The notes beneath the pieces are model-generated. The model searched no databases. It was not told the DNA's origin and was given only the letters and a program-made list of their open reading frames with translations. 64,000 nucleotides of DNA from Flaccisagitta enflata (taxonomy: Eukaryota; Chaetognatha; Sagittoidea; Aphragmophora). A program made the position numbers and the translations under genes. The DNA is taken from contig OZ231128.1 of the NCBI GenBank assembly GCA_965153355.1, forward strand, positions 21,576,001 through 21,640,000, given 5' to 3'. Positions 34,484 to 44,486 of the stretch are shown in pieces; position 1 is the stretch's first letter; each line of letters starts with the position of its first letter.

Positions 34484-36141
34484 CATGAAAAAAGATTATT
34501 TGAGAATGGTTTTCAGGTTTGCATTATTCTAATCTGTTAAACATCTATCTAAACAAAAAGAAAAGGGTAAAAGAATTCATGCAGCGACTGTAGCTTCATT
34601 TTTCATGCATTTTTTTTTATTTTTAGAAACTATGAAAACATTTTAAAGCTTAAAAAAATGCATAAAAATATTTACTTTTTGCTATTATTGGACTGTAGAT
34701 TCAATATTTCTGAGCCGATTTCTTAATTTTTTCTTAATTTGTAGTTAATGCATAAAAGAAAAAACACATTTCACTAAGTCAGGAGTCTTGACAATTTTTT
34801 TCGACCTAGGGTTTATTCCTGGACGCCGTGAAACACTGCCTTTGGAGAAATAAACCGTTTGAATCTTGAATCTAGTTTTGTAAAAACTAAAAGCTAAGAG
34901 CTATTCCTGATATTGTTTTCAAAGTTTTACTTATAGTAAACGATTTTCAATAACACCTGTGCAAGTAATTATTATTGTCACAGCACATATTAAATCATAA
35001 TTTTTCTATCTTTATATATGAGATGATATGAATAATTAATATGATTCATAAATTTTGATTATTTTTAAATATATTTTGCTCAAGTTGTATCATGGGACCT
35101 AGAATTTATAGTCATTTTGAAAGATATCTTGCTGATCATAGAAAAAAGAATATTTCATCATCCTTCTTCTTTAAAATCTTTGGAAAGATTTCGTCAATGT
35201 TCATTTTCACAAATTCAAACACAATCCATGAGCAAATTAAAGAATTTTTCAAGATCTGTTTAGTCGTGAAATCCGCATGTCTTAATCCGTTTTTGTTCCA
35301 GTTTTATAGACTTTGAAAGATGACGGGATAATTTTGGTAATTTTTTAGTGTTCAGCACTGTCAATGTTTTTACTAAGATATAGATATTTTGGCATTGCTT
35401 CTGTTGATCTTGATGATATTCATGATCATAATAAAGAGCTTTTCAAACTCTAACTATTGGTGCAATGAAAAATTTTCTATGTGTTTTCATTAAGATTTTT
35501 TAGCACATTGTTTTAGTGACAATAATACTTGCACAGGTGTTAGTCGACGGATTTTAAGAGTGTCGATCGACAGTTGCTTGCGTAGGATTTATTCTCAACC
35601 GTTTCTGCACTTTCGGCTATTGCCGCGGGCCGACCTCGTTCCTTATGAGTCCTGATTATTCCTCATTTATGTCCTTATGTCAGTCACAATCGAGGAACTT
35701 CTTCGAAGAAATTGAAGGAGCAATCTCGCATCTAGCAATGGTTTTAGGGATATATTCAAAGCCAAGAATCTCACTCATTTTGTGTTGAACAAAGCTTATG
35801 AGTAACAATCCTTATGGTTTCGAAAAATCCGAACGAAACTTTGAAGTGAATTAGTAATTGATGATAAGAAAGTTTCCGGGACTACTGTTTTGTTCCTATT
35901 TGTTTCGTGTATATGTTATCTCCGCTGCAATTTAACTGTTTGCTACGTTATGCAAATGAGTTTTTTGTTAGGTAAAACATCGATCATTTAAAGTATTTTT
36001 TAAAAAATAAACATCTACCCTGATATCCTTTGAAAATTGATTTTTTTCGACAAGGGAGGTCATTTTGTCTCTCGAGGCCAGCAGTGATACCGTGAAAATG
36101 TCTCAATTATGGAATTTACAAATTGCTCAAATCTCATGCAG

Positions 36142-36343
36142 ATCTCGAAGAGAGCGAGTACGATGCCGGAGAGGCGTCGGTCACGCGTCTTTACCGAGAG
36201 GCTCGAGCGCGTCTCCAAAGCGACGTCCGGAAGCAGTTGACGACCATCTCCAGGAACACTTTGAGACAAGAAGGCGGAAAACTTTACGCCGTTGAAGACG
36301 GAGAACTGCTTGTCGATGAAGCTAGGAAGATTATGAACAACGG
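36142..36343 (+). CDS. Gene A exon 22: long charged helix
   Basis: D-L-E-E-S-E-Y-D-A-G-E-A-S-V-T-R-L-Y-R-E then R-A-R-L-Q-S-D-V-R-K-Q-L and ending K-I-M-N-N. Phase 1 in after ctcatgcag, phase 2 out at gg|gtaagg. Confidence 0.85.
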
Positions 36344-36353
36344 GTAAGGAAGG

Positions 36354-36438
<85 letters not shown>

Positions 36439-36601
36439 CGTTGTTGTTGTTGTTGTCGTCATTTTGCTCCCCGCGACATTGTCGCTAATGTTGATGGTGT
36501 CTAAACATCGAAATGTTGCTGCCTTTTTCCCCATGCCATTATCGCATTCACTGCTCTCCGTTCATCATCAAAATCGAATTTCCCAACAAATCATCATGCA
36601 G
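36344..36601 (+). repeat. Intron 22: (GTT)n
   Basis: A GTT array lies at about 36353-36459, then unique sequence to the acceptor catcatgcag. Confidence 0.8.
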
Positions 36602-36796
36602 CACATCATCAACGTTAGTGTTGTGGACTCAGTTCGCCTTCATCGACGACCCGCTGGAGTCTCAGGCAGCAGAAGATCGAGCTGAAGCCAAAAAACTCAA
36701 GCAGGAACGCGAGAAGTTGGAGGAAGTGCTGCAGCAGCTCATTGACGCCCTCAGAGCAGGAGGCCAAAATCTGAGACCACTTCCGGCAGTAGAAAG
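36602..36796 (+). CDS. Gene A exon 23: coiled coil
   Basis: T-S-S-T-L-V-L-W-T-Q-F-A-F-I-D-D-P then K-K-L-K-Q-E-R-E-K-L-E-E-V-L-Q-Q-L, a clear heptad helix. Phase 2-2. The acceptor at 36601 was chosen because a nearer AG (gttag) gives the wrong frame. Confidence 0.8.
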
Positions 36797-37050
<254 letters not shown>

Positions 37051-37454
37051 AACCTTGATCTCCACCGCCGACGAGGTTCATTACCCTCCCAACTTGGCCT
37101 CTTCCTACGTTGTCAATCAGTCCGTCGCTGCTCCTCCCTCCGGCGTTTCCGGCGTTACCAACATTCAACCCGGAGTTTCCATGGTCCAACCCGGCGTTAC
37201 TGGCGTTACCGGTCTCCATCCCGGCGCTATTTCCGGTCTCCAACCCGGCGCCGCATTCGGACGACCTTCGAGCGCTTTGTCGGCGCCGAGGCAACCGACA
37301 TTTCCCGCGCCCGCAGCGGCGTCGTTTTTACAAGTTCCCGGAGTCGGCATCACTCCGAGGAAAGGCTATCCTGGCGGCGGTTTGGGCTTCGGTCAAGGAA
37401 ATCAGTTGGGAACCAATTTGGATTTCCAACCTCTGCAGTGGAAACCCTCGGCCG
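37051..37454 (+). CDS. Gene A exon 24: Pro/Gly/Val-rich linker
   Basis: T-L-I-S-T-A-D-E-V-H-Y-P-P-N-L-A, then repeats of Q/H-P-G-V/A (I-Q-P-G-V, V-Q-P-G-V, L-H-P-G-A, L-Q-P-G-A) and an Ala/Pro-rich stretch. Low-complexity, probably disordered and elastic-like. Phase 2 in, phase 1 out. Confidence 0.85.
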
Positions 37455-38290
37455 GTAAGATTTCATGATGGCAGTGGATTTCATCACCCAAGCCAGCCAT
37501 TGATTTATAAACTCATTCATTCATTCATTCATTCATTCATTCATTCATTCATTCATTCATTCATTCATTCATTCATTCATTCATTAGTTCATTCATTCAT
37601 TCATTCATTCATTCACTCATTCATGCATTTTTTTCATTTACACATTGATTTATGAATTCACTCATGATTTGTTCATTCATTCATTCATTTACTTATTGAT
37701 TCATTGCTTCACTCATTGATTCAATGATTCATTCATTCGTCCATTCATTCATTAAATTATTCATTTACTCAGTTATAAAGCGGGCGATATGCCCGGTTCT
37801 CTTTTTCTTTAATACCATTTTGATCTTTGGTCTAATGAAATAGTTATCAGCGGTGTGATTCGAACCCACACCTCCAAAGAAACGGTAATATTCATTCATT
37901 TATTCATTTATTCATTCATTTATTCATTCATTCATTCATTCATTCATTCATTCATTCATTCATTCATTCATTCATTCATTCATTCATACTTTCATTCATT
38001 CATTCATTCATTCATTCATTCATTCATGAATTCATTCATTCATTCATTCATTCATTCATTCATTCATTCATTCATTCATTCATTCATTCATTCATTCATG
38101 TGTCAAGGCATGCGTTCAGTTATGTATTCACCCATTCCTTTATTTATTCCATTCGATTCCATTCGATTCAATTCAGTTCAATTCAATTCAATTCAATTCA
38201 ATTCAATTCAATTCAATTCAATTCAATTCAATGCCTTTCAATTCATTCATTTAGTCACTCATCCCTTCATTCCTGCAATCCTTGATCCAG
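37455..38290 (+). repeat. Intron 24: (CATT)n and (AATTC)n
   Basis: CATT arrays lie at about 37514-37760 and 37890-38098, and an AATTC array at about 38165-38232. The acceptor is ccttgatccag. Confidence 0.85.
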
Positions 38291-38459
38291 ATTACTTCGA
38301 CGATACTTTATCTTCGCGAGGCGAATTCCCTATGACATCGACTATGGCCTCGATCGACGTAAATCTGATGCCGAATGCTGCGGCCGCAACAATTGCAGCA
38401 GCAGCAGCAACGACGCCACAGCTCATCCCGGCCACCTTCGGACTGACAGTATTCCCCAG
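38291..38459 (+). CDS. Gene A exon 25: Ala-rich segment
   Basis: D-Y-F-D-D-T-L-S-S-R-G-E-F-P-M-T then a run of Ala coded by GCA repeats. Phase 1 in, phase 2 out at cag|gtgaga. Confidence 0.8.
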
Positions 38460-38643
38460 GTGAGACCAAGTTTAGCATGATGTTGCACTAAACGCAGCAA
38501 AGAATAAATCGTTCAAAAAAAGAAAAAAAAAAGAAGAAAAACAAAGAAAAAAAAAACAAGAACAAGAATAAAAACGAAAACAAAATCTACCAAGCAAATG
38601 AAAGAACTAACGATAAAAAATGTGATTTTTTTTCATACATCAG

Positions 38644-39074
38644 AGAAACGACTATGACGATCGAGGGCATTTCTGCACCCACTGCCGGAGTCCCCATCAC
38701 GTCTCAAACGCCATCTGTGCTCGAAAAGTCGCAAACCAAGTCACTGACAAATGAACAATCGTTCAATGACAATAAACCATCGACATCAAAGGCAGGAATC
38801 GGCGCTCAAACGACAAGCCTCACTGGGATAGATAAGGAGGCCTCGAAAGAGAATCAGGACGGCACGGCGAGCGCTGTCGAGTCTGGCGGCGCCGCAGACG
38901 TCGCTGAAACCGGCGTCGTCGGTCAAAACGATGCCAACGACGACGCCGTTGACAAAAATGTCGAAAGTTCCAGCGTCGTTGGTCCCGCGGTGGTAACAAA
39001 CGAACAACTTCGCAGAATCCAAAAACAACAACTTTTCGAGGCGCAGACTTACGAGATCGCGCAACTAGAGAAAG
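38644..39074 (+). CDS. Gene A exon 26: Ser/Thr/acidic linker and helix
   Basis: R-E-T-T-M-T-I-E-G-I-S then a long Ser/Thr/Asp/Ala-rich disordered stretch and a helix with L-R-R-I-Q-K-Q-Q-L-F-E-A-Q-T. The donor gagaaag|gtttgt (phase 1) is preferred to the later gtgcga because it alone keeps exon 27 in frame. Confidence 0.8.
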
Positions 39075-39536
39075 GTTTGTTGAAAAGTCGTTTCTATAAA
39101 GATTCTATCAATAAGGTGCGACGTGTTGATCGTCGAACGAATGCGTTACAGACCGACCGACAGACAAACCGACGGACAGAGCCAGTTATAGAGGTTCTTT
39201 GTCGCACCTAAAAAGCCGATGGATAGGATAACTCTGGACACTCTTTGACTATCTTAGTGATCCCCATCTCCCCCCCCCCCCAAAAAAAAAAGTAGGCAGA
39301 CGCCGCTTTTACTTCAAGTTGCTTTGTCCGTTCATCCGTTGGTATATCGGTCGATCCATAACGCTTCAGTCAAAAAGGATAACAACGCCTTCCCGTCCGC
39401 GACTGGACTACTAGTTACTAGATCATTTTCGATGAAATTCTGACTTAATGCGATCGAGGTGGATGTATAATTGTATATAGCCAATTTGGTGGCAAATCAT
39501 AAGGTTTGATTTTGACCATTTATTCAAAATGTTCAG
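39075..39536 (+). mobile_element. Intron 26 with a roughly 100-bp hairpin-ended MITE (39114-39209)
   Basis: GTGCGACGTGTTGATCGTC ... GACCGACC/GACGGACA tract ... CAGTTATAGAGG...GTCGCACC. The same element, diverged, lies at 58617-58720. It shares the CCGT/CGGT tract and TATAGAGG box of the hairpin-headed family. Confidence 0.6.
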
Positions 39537-39760
39537 AATTGAGTGAATCTGAAGTGACGGCGATCGACGGCGTCATTTCTCACTTCGAAGACGCCAAAGC
39601 GGCGTCGATGGAAGATTCGCGGCGTCAATTAATCGACGCCATCAAACGGAAACCGGAAATGACGTCACAGGAAAAAGAAGAATTGGCAGAGAAGATTTTG
39701 GCGCAAATGGCCGCCAACAATGACGCCATAGAAATGCAAAAACAAAAACAACTGGCCAAA
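39537..39760 (+). CDS. Gene A exon 27: Glu/Ala-rich helix
   Basis: L-S-E-S-E-V-T-A-I-D-G-V-I-S-H-F-E-D then K-E-E-L-A-E-K-I-L-A-Q-M-A and Q-K-Q-K-Q-L-A-K. Phase 1 in, phase 0 out at gtgagt. Confidence 0.85.
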
Positions 39761-39946
39761 GTGAGTGCTTTAGCCATTGGGAAATAATTGCTTCAAAATT
39801 GTCTTTCCTTGATTTAGCTTATATTAAGTCAGTTGGACAAAGCCAGCGGTACTTAGTGCTTGCCGACTAGTTAACTTCCGTTAAACTAGGCTAAAGGAAA
39901 TTCTAAAAAAATAATGTTTTCGTTTGTTACTTATACCTGACCTTAG

Positions 39947-40055
39947 CTTCAAGAACAACTGATCGCCGAACGTCAACGTCGGAAGAAACAGCTGCATCAA
40001 GCGCACATTCAAGAAGCTACGGCCAAGTTTGGCGACGTCATCACTAATCCAGCAG
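39947..40055 (+). CDS. Gene A exon 28: basic helix near the C-terminus
   Basis: L-Q-E-Q-L-I-A-E-R-Q-R-R-K-K-Q-L-H-Q then F-G-D-V-I-T-N-P-A. Phase 0 in; the phase-1 donor gcag|gtggag is followed at once by a (GA)n tract. Confidence 0.8.
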
Positions 40056-40398
<343 letters not shown>

Positions 40399-40403
40399 CC
40401 TGA
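40399..40403 (+). CDS. Gene A exon 29: terminal exon with stop
   Basis: After a strong pyrimidine-rich acceptor, the two bases CC complete an Ala codon and TGA follows, giving the end N-P-A-A-stop. No AATAAA is seen in the next 200 nt. This terminal exon is short and is the least certain part of the model. Confidence 0.5.
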
Positions 40404-40591
40404 AAAAAAATGAAGATGAAGATTTAAGATACATCCTCTAATTTCGATAAGAAGAATTGACCGCCTGTGACACGACGTCCGTGTTTCATCAAACGTTTTG
40501 ATGCACGTCCTAACTACTCTACAAAAGCAACTTTTGGTCTTGTTAGCTTTTTTGCCAATTCTTTCAGTAACAATTCATGATCAGACGTTAC

Positions 40592-40843
40592 CTCTTCTTC
40601 CTCTTGCGCCAGTGGCTCCCTGTGGCCCGCGGGGTCCTTGTGGTCCCGGGGGACCCGGCGGCCCACGATGGCCTGGTGGCCCACGATGACCTGTTGAACC
40701 TCTAGGTCCTGATGATCCCCGACTGCCTTGTAGACCACGGGCCCCGGTTGAGCCCTTCACACCTGGTGGACCAGGCAAACCAGGAGATCCCCGTCTTCCT
40801 GGCGTACCTTGCGCACCCGTGTTTCCTTTTTCGCCTCGCTGAC
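40592..40843 (-). CDS. Gene B collagen exon (28 Gly-X-Y triplets)
   Basis: Read from 40843 downward: G-Q-R, G-E-K, G-N-T ... G-A-R, G-R-R, with no interruption. The acceptor is tactatttag, the donor ag|gtaacg, both splitting Gly codons (phase 1). This exon is the most Pro- and Arg-rich of the four. Confidence 0.9.
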
Positions 40844-41113
40844 CTAAATAGTACAGTCTTAATGTTACAGTCTGTGAAGTCTAAAATCGTCAGTTTTATA
40901 TCTATAGGATTGCAAAGGCACATTTGACAGTAAATTTGTTCAAAATGTTGCCATTTTCAAATGAAAAAGATAAAAATGCCAGGATTGCGCAAAATGAAAG
41001 AATTTTTAAATAGCTTATTAACAGCTTTTCAACTATACTAGTAGAATTCTTGTCTCTTTCTAATATTCTTTTAGTATTTAAACACTTTGATATTTAACCA
41101 TTTTTGTCAAAAC
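40844..41113 (-). other. Gene B intron, no element recognised
   Basis: AT-rich 270-nt intron with nothing identifiable. Confidence 0.75.
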
Positions 41114-41284
41114 CTGCTGTCCCTTTGGATCCATGATCTCCCTTTGCCCCGGGAAATCCGGGAATCCCTGGAATTCCACTAGATCCGCTTGATCCTTTCT
41201 CTCCTTGATCACCAGGGAGACCAGCAGTTCCAGGAGCCCCTTGTAATCCTTGCGGTCCCTGGCTCCCCTTCTCGCCCTGCGGAC
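41114..41284 (-). CDS. Gene B collagen exon (19 triplets)
   Basis: G-P-Q, G-E-K, G-S-Q ... [12 protein letters not shown] ... G-T-A. The acceptor is gtttttcag, the donor cag|gttttg. Phase 1-1. Confidence 0.9.
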
Positions 41285-41456
41285 CTGAAAAACAGATAAG
41301 AAGACAATGGGAAAACAAGGCCAAAAAGACCAAAAAGAATTGCTTGCGGATGGGCATTAGTAGTAATTAGGGGGCCAGGGGAAGTAATGAGAGTGGTCAG
41401 GGGCTGTAAATGTATTAGGGGTGGGAAGAGGTGGTCTGGGTGTGCAGTGGCCAATG

Positions 41457-41553
<97 letters not shown>

Positions 41554-41555
41554 CA

Positions 41556-41654
<99 letters not shown>

Positions 41655-41738
41655 ACACGGCTTAAAGAGTGACTTGCATCACCGCCCCTCTCCTGTAAAC
41701 AATCTTGGCAGCCATTTATTTGTCCTCGTTCTACAAAC
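41285..41738 (-). repeat. Gene B intron with adjoining (GA)n and (CA)n
   Basis: On the plus strand GA runs 41459-41545 and CA 41557-41652; on the gene strand these are GT then CT, the order also seen in intron 23 of gene A. Confidence 0.85.
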
Positions 41739-41900
41739 CTGCTATTCCTATTGGACCAGCATCTCCCTTGGCCCCAGGAACCCCTGGAACACCGTCAGTT
41801 CCATTGAACCCTCTTTCTCCTTTAGCACCAGGGAGACCAGATGACCCCAAATTGCCTTGCAGACCTCGTTCGCCTGGATTGCCTTTTTCGCCTTGCAAGC
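41739..41900 (-). CDS. Gene B collagen exon (18 triplets)
   Basis: G-L-Q, G-E-K, G-N-P ... G-E-R, G-F-N, G-T-D ... G-P-I, G-I-A. 162 nt, equal to three classical 54-nt collagen exon units. It shares the [10 protein letters not shown] core with the next exon upstream, so the two look duplicated. Confidence 0.9.
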
Positions 41901-42016
41901 CTGAGTTGAATTTAGCGGGAGTGGATTGGTTAGGAAAGAGAATGAAAGTAAGGTCTGAGCAATGAGCTTGGCATTCGCTTATCAAATGGTGAAACCTTTC
42001 ACATTTCGCTGCTTAC

Positions 42017-42160
42017 CTGCCATTCCTTTGGGTCCAGTATCTCCATTGGCCCCAGGAATCCCTGGAAGCCCAGGTGCGCCATCAGTCCCATTAAACCCTC
42101 TCTCTCCTTTTACACCAGGAAGTCCTTGTGGTCCCGGTTCACCGGATGGACCTGCCACTC
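42017..42160 (-). CDS. Gene B first collagen exon (16 triplets)
   Basis: [12 protein letters not shown] ... G-P-K, G-M-A. The acceptor atcacag (exon from 42160) is preferred; an alternative 9 nt further in (from 42151) also keeps frame and triplet register. The donor is cag|gtaagc. Confidence 0.85.
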
Positions 42161-42684
42161 CTGTGATGGGTGTAACGGGCACATATTAATGCATGCTCAG
42201 TTAATCCACAAGGGAATGTTACACCTTGTAACTACGAATCCATGAGTAACACCTGTTCAGTGAACACTTTGCTTTTGACAATTATGACAAGAATGTGTGT
42301 ACAGCCACCAAGGCCGGGCGATTCGTATTGGGTATTGTATTGTATTTACAATACTTGTAAGTATTGGGTTTACCCAATACTTACTATGCGTATTGTTATT
42401 TTCCCAATACAATACTATATAATAATTTTTTTGAGAAAATAATGGATATCTTAGGAAGGTCAAACAAACTGGTGAAAAATAAAAGTAGGGAAGAAGAAGA
42501 GGATAAGGTAAGGTGGATCAGGAGGATGAGGAGAGATCGATTTTTAAGAAGTGCATAAAAAAAGTGAAGAAGGAGAGGATGAGGTCTGTAAGATGATAAG
42601 GATGAGGAGGAGGAAAGATCAATTTTCCCTCAGATCTAATCCTGGGTCAGTACACTCAAGGGGGGAGAGAGAGAAAAAAAAATG

Positions 42685-42761
<77 letters not shown>

Positions 42762-43815
42762 ACACACACACACACAGATAGATAGATAGAAATAAAGACG
42801 GAGAAAAAGGGAGAAAGAAAAAAAAAGAGAGAGAGAGACACACACACACACAAGGACAAACACAGACAAAGAGACTTACCTAAAGAAGCAAAGATCAAGA
42901 ATATAACAAAACAAATATTGATATATAAAACTTTAGAAAAATATTCAAAAATCCTTTTTTGATCAAGCATATAGAAAATAAGTTAAAGCTTCAACTAACC
43001 ATAAGCAAAAAAAAATTGTACATAGCTCATTTCTACGATAACTTGGTGCTGCTTCTGAGAAAGTAAAAAAAATCTATGACCAATTTAAAAAGCTCTGAAA
43101 AATCTTTGATATGAGTAGTTGAACAAAATTCTAATTTGAAAACTCTAGTAGTTATATCAATTTGAAAAAAAATATCAAATTGGAATCTACCAGATATGGA
43201 ATTTTTAAAAACTTGAATTCATGGACTTAATGTCTTTGTTTGAATGCCATTTCTAAACTGATTGACTTGAAAAGGGCTGCTTGGTGCCATTTTGAAAACA
43301 ATAAGTAATATTTTCATTTTCTTTTAAGTTTTTCTTAGTTTCCCTTTGTCAAATTTGTTTTTTTTATGCTTCAAAAGACAGAACTAAAAGTACAGAATCC
43401 CTCCAATTGACAGATTATAGGGATGCTTACTTCAAACTGTTGCCATTTCTAAATGAATTGAGCTAAAACTTTCTGCTTGGTCTAAATTTGAAGAACTTTC
43501 GAATATCTTTTAAGCCGTCACTGATTTTCATATTTACATTGAGACCAAGCCGGTCAAAGCTGTCAGCCACTAACATAATCCTTCGAATCTGATCCTGATG
43601 GATCAAAAAAAGCCTCTAACACTACTTTATCTTGAGCCACCTACGCCATCCCACCCTGATAGGAACCCTGATAGGAACAAAACACCCAACGCCACTTTAT
43701 GCCACTCAAACAAGCTACACAATCCATCGAACCCCACCCTGATGGGACAATAACTACCCAACGCCCAACGCAACCCAACGCCACTTTATCCCACTCAAGC
43801 AACCTAAAAGCTTAC
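42161..43815 (-). other. Gene B intron with palindrome, GA tracts and dispersed repeat
   Basis: It contains an imperfect palindrome built on CCCAATAC/GTATTGGG (about 42330-42420), GA and CA microsatellites (42665-42850), a dispersed AT-rich repeat at 43331-43560 shared with 26941-27170, and CCACTTTAT-type repeats at about 43620-43800. Confidence 0.75.
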
Positions 43816-43884
43816 CTGGCTTCTTCAAATGTTCCTCAATCTTCTCTCCATGTGATGTTATTTCATTTTCCAACGTTGTTATCC
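43816..43884 (-). CDS. Gene B exon 4: coiled-coil neck
   Basis: I-T-T-L-E-N-E-I-T-S-H-G-E-K-I-E-E-H-L-K then K-P and the split Gly that opens the collagen domain. Heptad positions I, L, I, I, L fit a trimeric coiled coil just N-terminal to the helix. The acceptor is ccttttag, the donor g|gtaagc, phase 1-1, 69 nt. Confidence 0.8.
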
Positions 43885-44486
43885 CTAAAAGGATTTAAAG
43901 GAAAATTGACAATGACAATGACAATGAATTTGTTTCTGACACTGCCATTTACAACCTTGGAAATAAGTTTATCACGTCACTTAAAGCCTCATATCTCCTT
44001 TACAAACAAAAAGATCTAAGAAAAATTGGTGAGATTTTGAAACATCTTCAAATTTTCTAGCACTTGGTGCCAACCGCGTTACTGTACATCTAACCGTTTA
44101 GAAATGAGAGCCAATTGAAATTAGGTACCTCTTTAGAAAAATGGCATAAAAAAAGCATTTTTTAAACGCGGTTTATGGGAGACGGTGCACCCGCTCATCT
44201 GGCTGTTTCAAAAGGCAATGGCATCAAAGGTGCAGTGTCAAAGGTCAAACACTTCTCCAATTAGCCCAGGAACAGCCCAGAACTCAAGCTGATTGATTCT
44301 CTATGGTCCCAATTGAAGCAATGGCAAAGTCGAGAATGTGCAACATGGATGGCAGGACTAAAAAAATCACACTTAAGTCTGGATGAAGATCACGCTATCA
44401 TGCCTTCAGTCGCAGTACAAAAGCATGCTGAGACGCAGGGAAGCGTTTGGAAAGGTCAAGGAGGGCAAGACCAAGTATCAAGCTTG

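Larger units (their letters stand above)
33681..34825. mobile_element. DNA-transposon-like element with about 65-bp inverted ends
   Basis: The left CGTCCAGGACTTAACTCTAG and the following block with CTGACTAAGTGAAATGCG match inverted on the right, ending CCTAGGGTTTATTCCTGGACG. It has no transposase frame and is host to two nested hairpin-headed insertions. Confidence 0.7.
33182..36141 (+). other. Intron 21 (3.0 kb) with telomere-like repeat and nested elements
   Basis: It contains a degenerate CCCTAA tract (33415-33525) and a TIR element (33681-34825) that holds two nested hairpin-headed elements. The remaining 35-36.1 kb is AT-rich with nothing I can name. Confidence 0.8.

Noticed and set aside
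37845-37885. tRNA-like T-arm on the minus strand (GGTTCGAATC with flanking stem)
   Set aside because: The 5' half that should hold the D and anticodon arms is CATT repeat, so at most it is a tRNA fragment or a chance B-box match.
39105-39215. Extension of exon 26 to the donor at 39115 (N-K|gtgcga)
   Set aside because: It ends at phase 0, which does not match exon 27, and the sequence runs into a MITE; the donor at 39075 fits.
42326-42430. CCCAATAC palindrome as a structured RNA gene
   Set aside because: It is an imperfect AT-rich inverted repeat in an intron with no other RNA-gene features; more likely a small foldback or MITE remnant.
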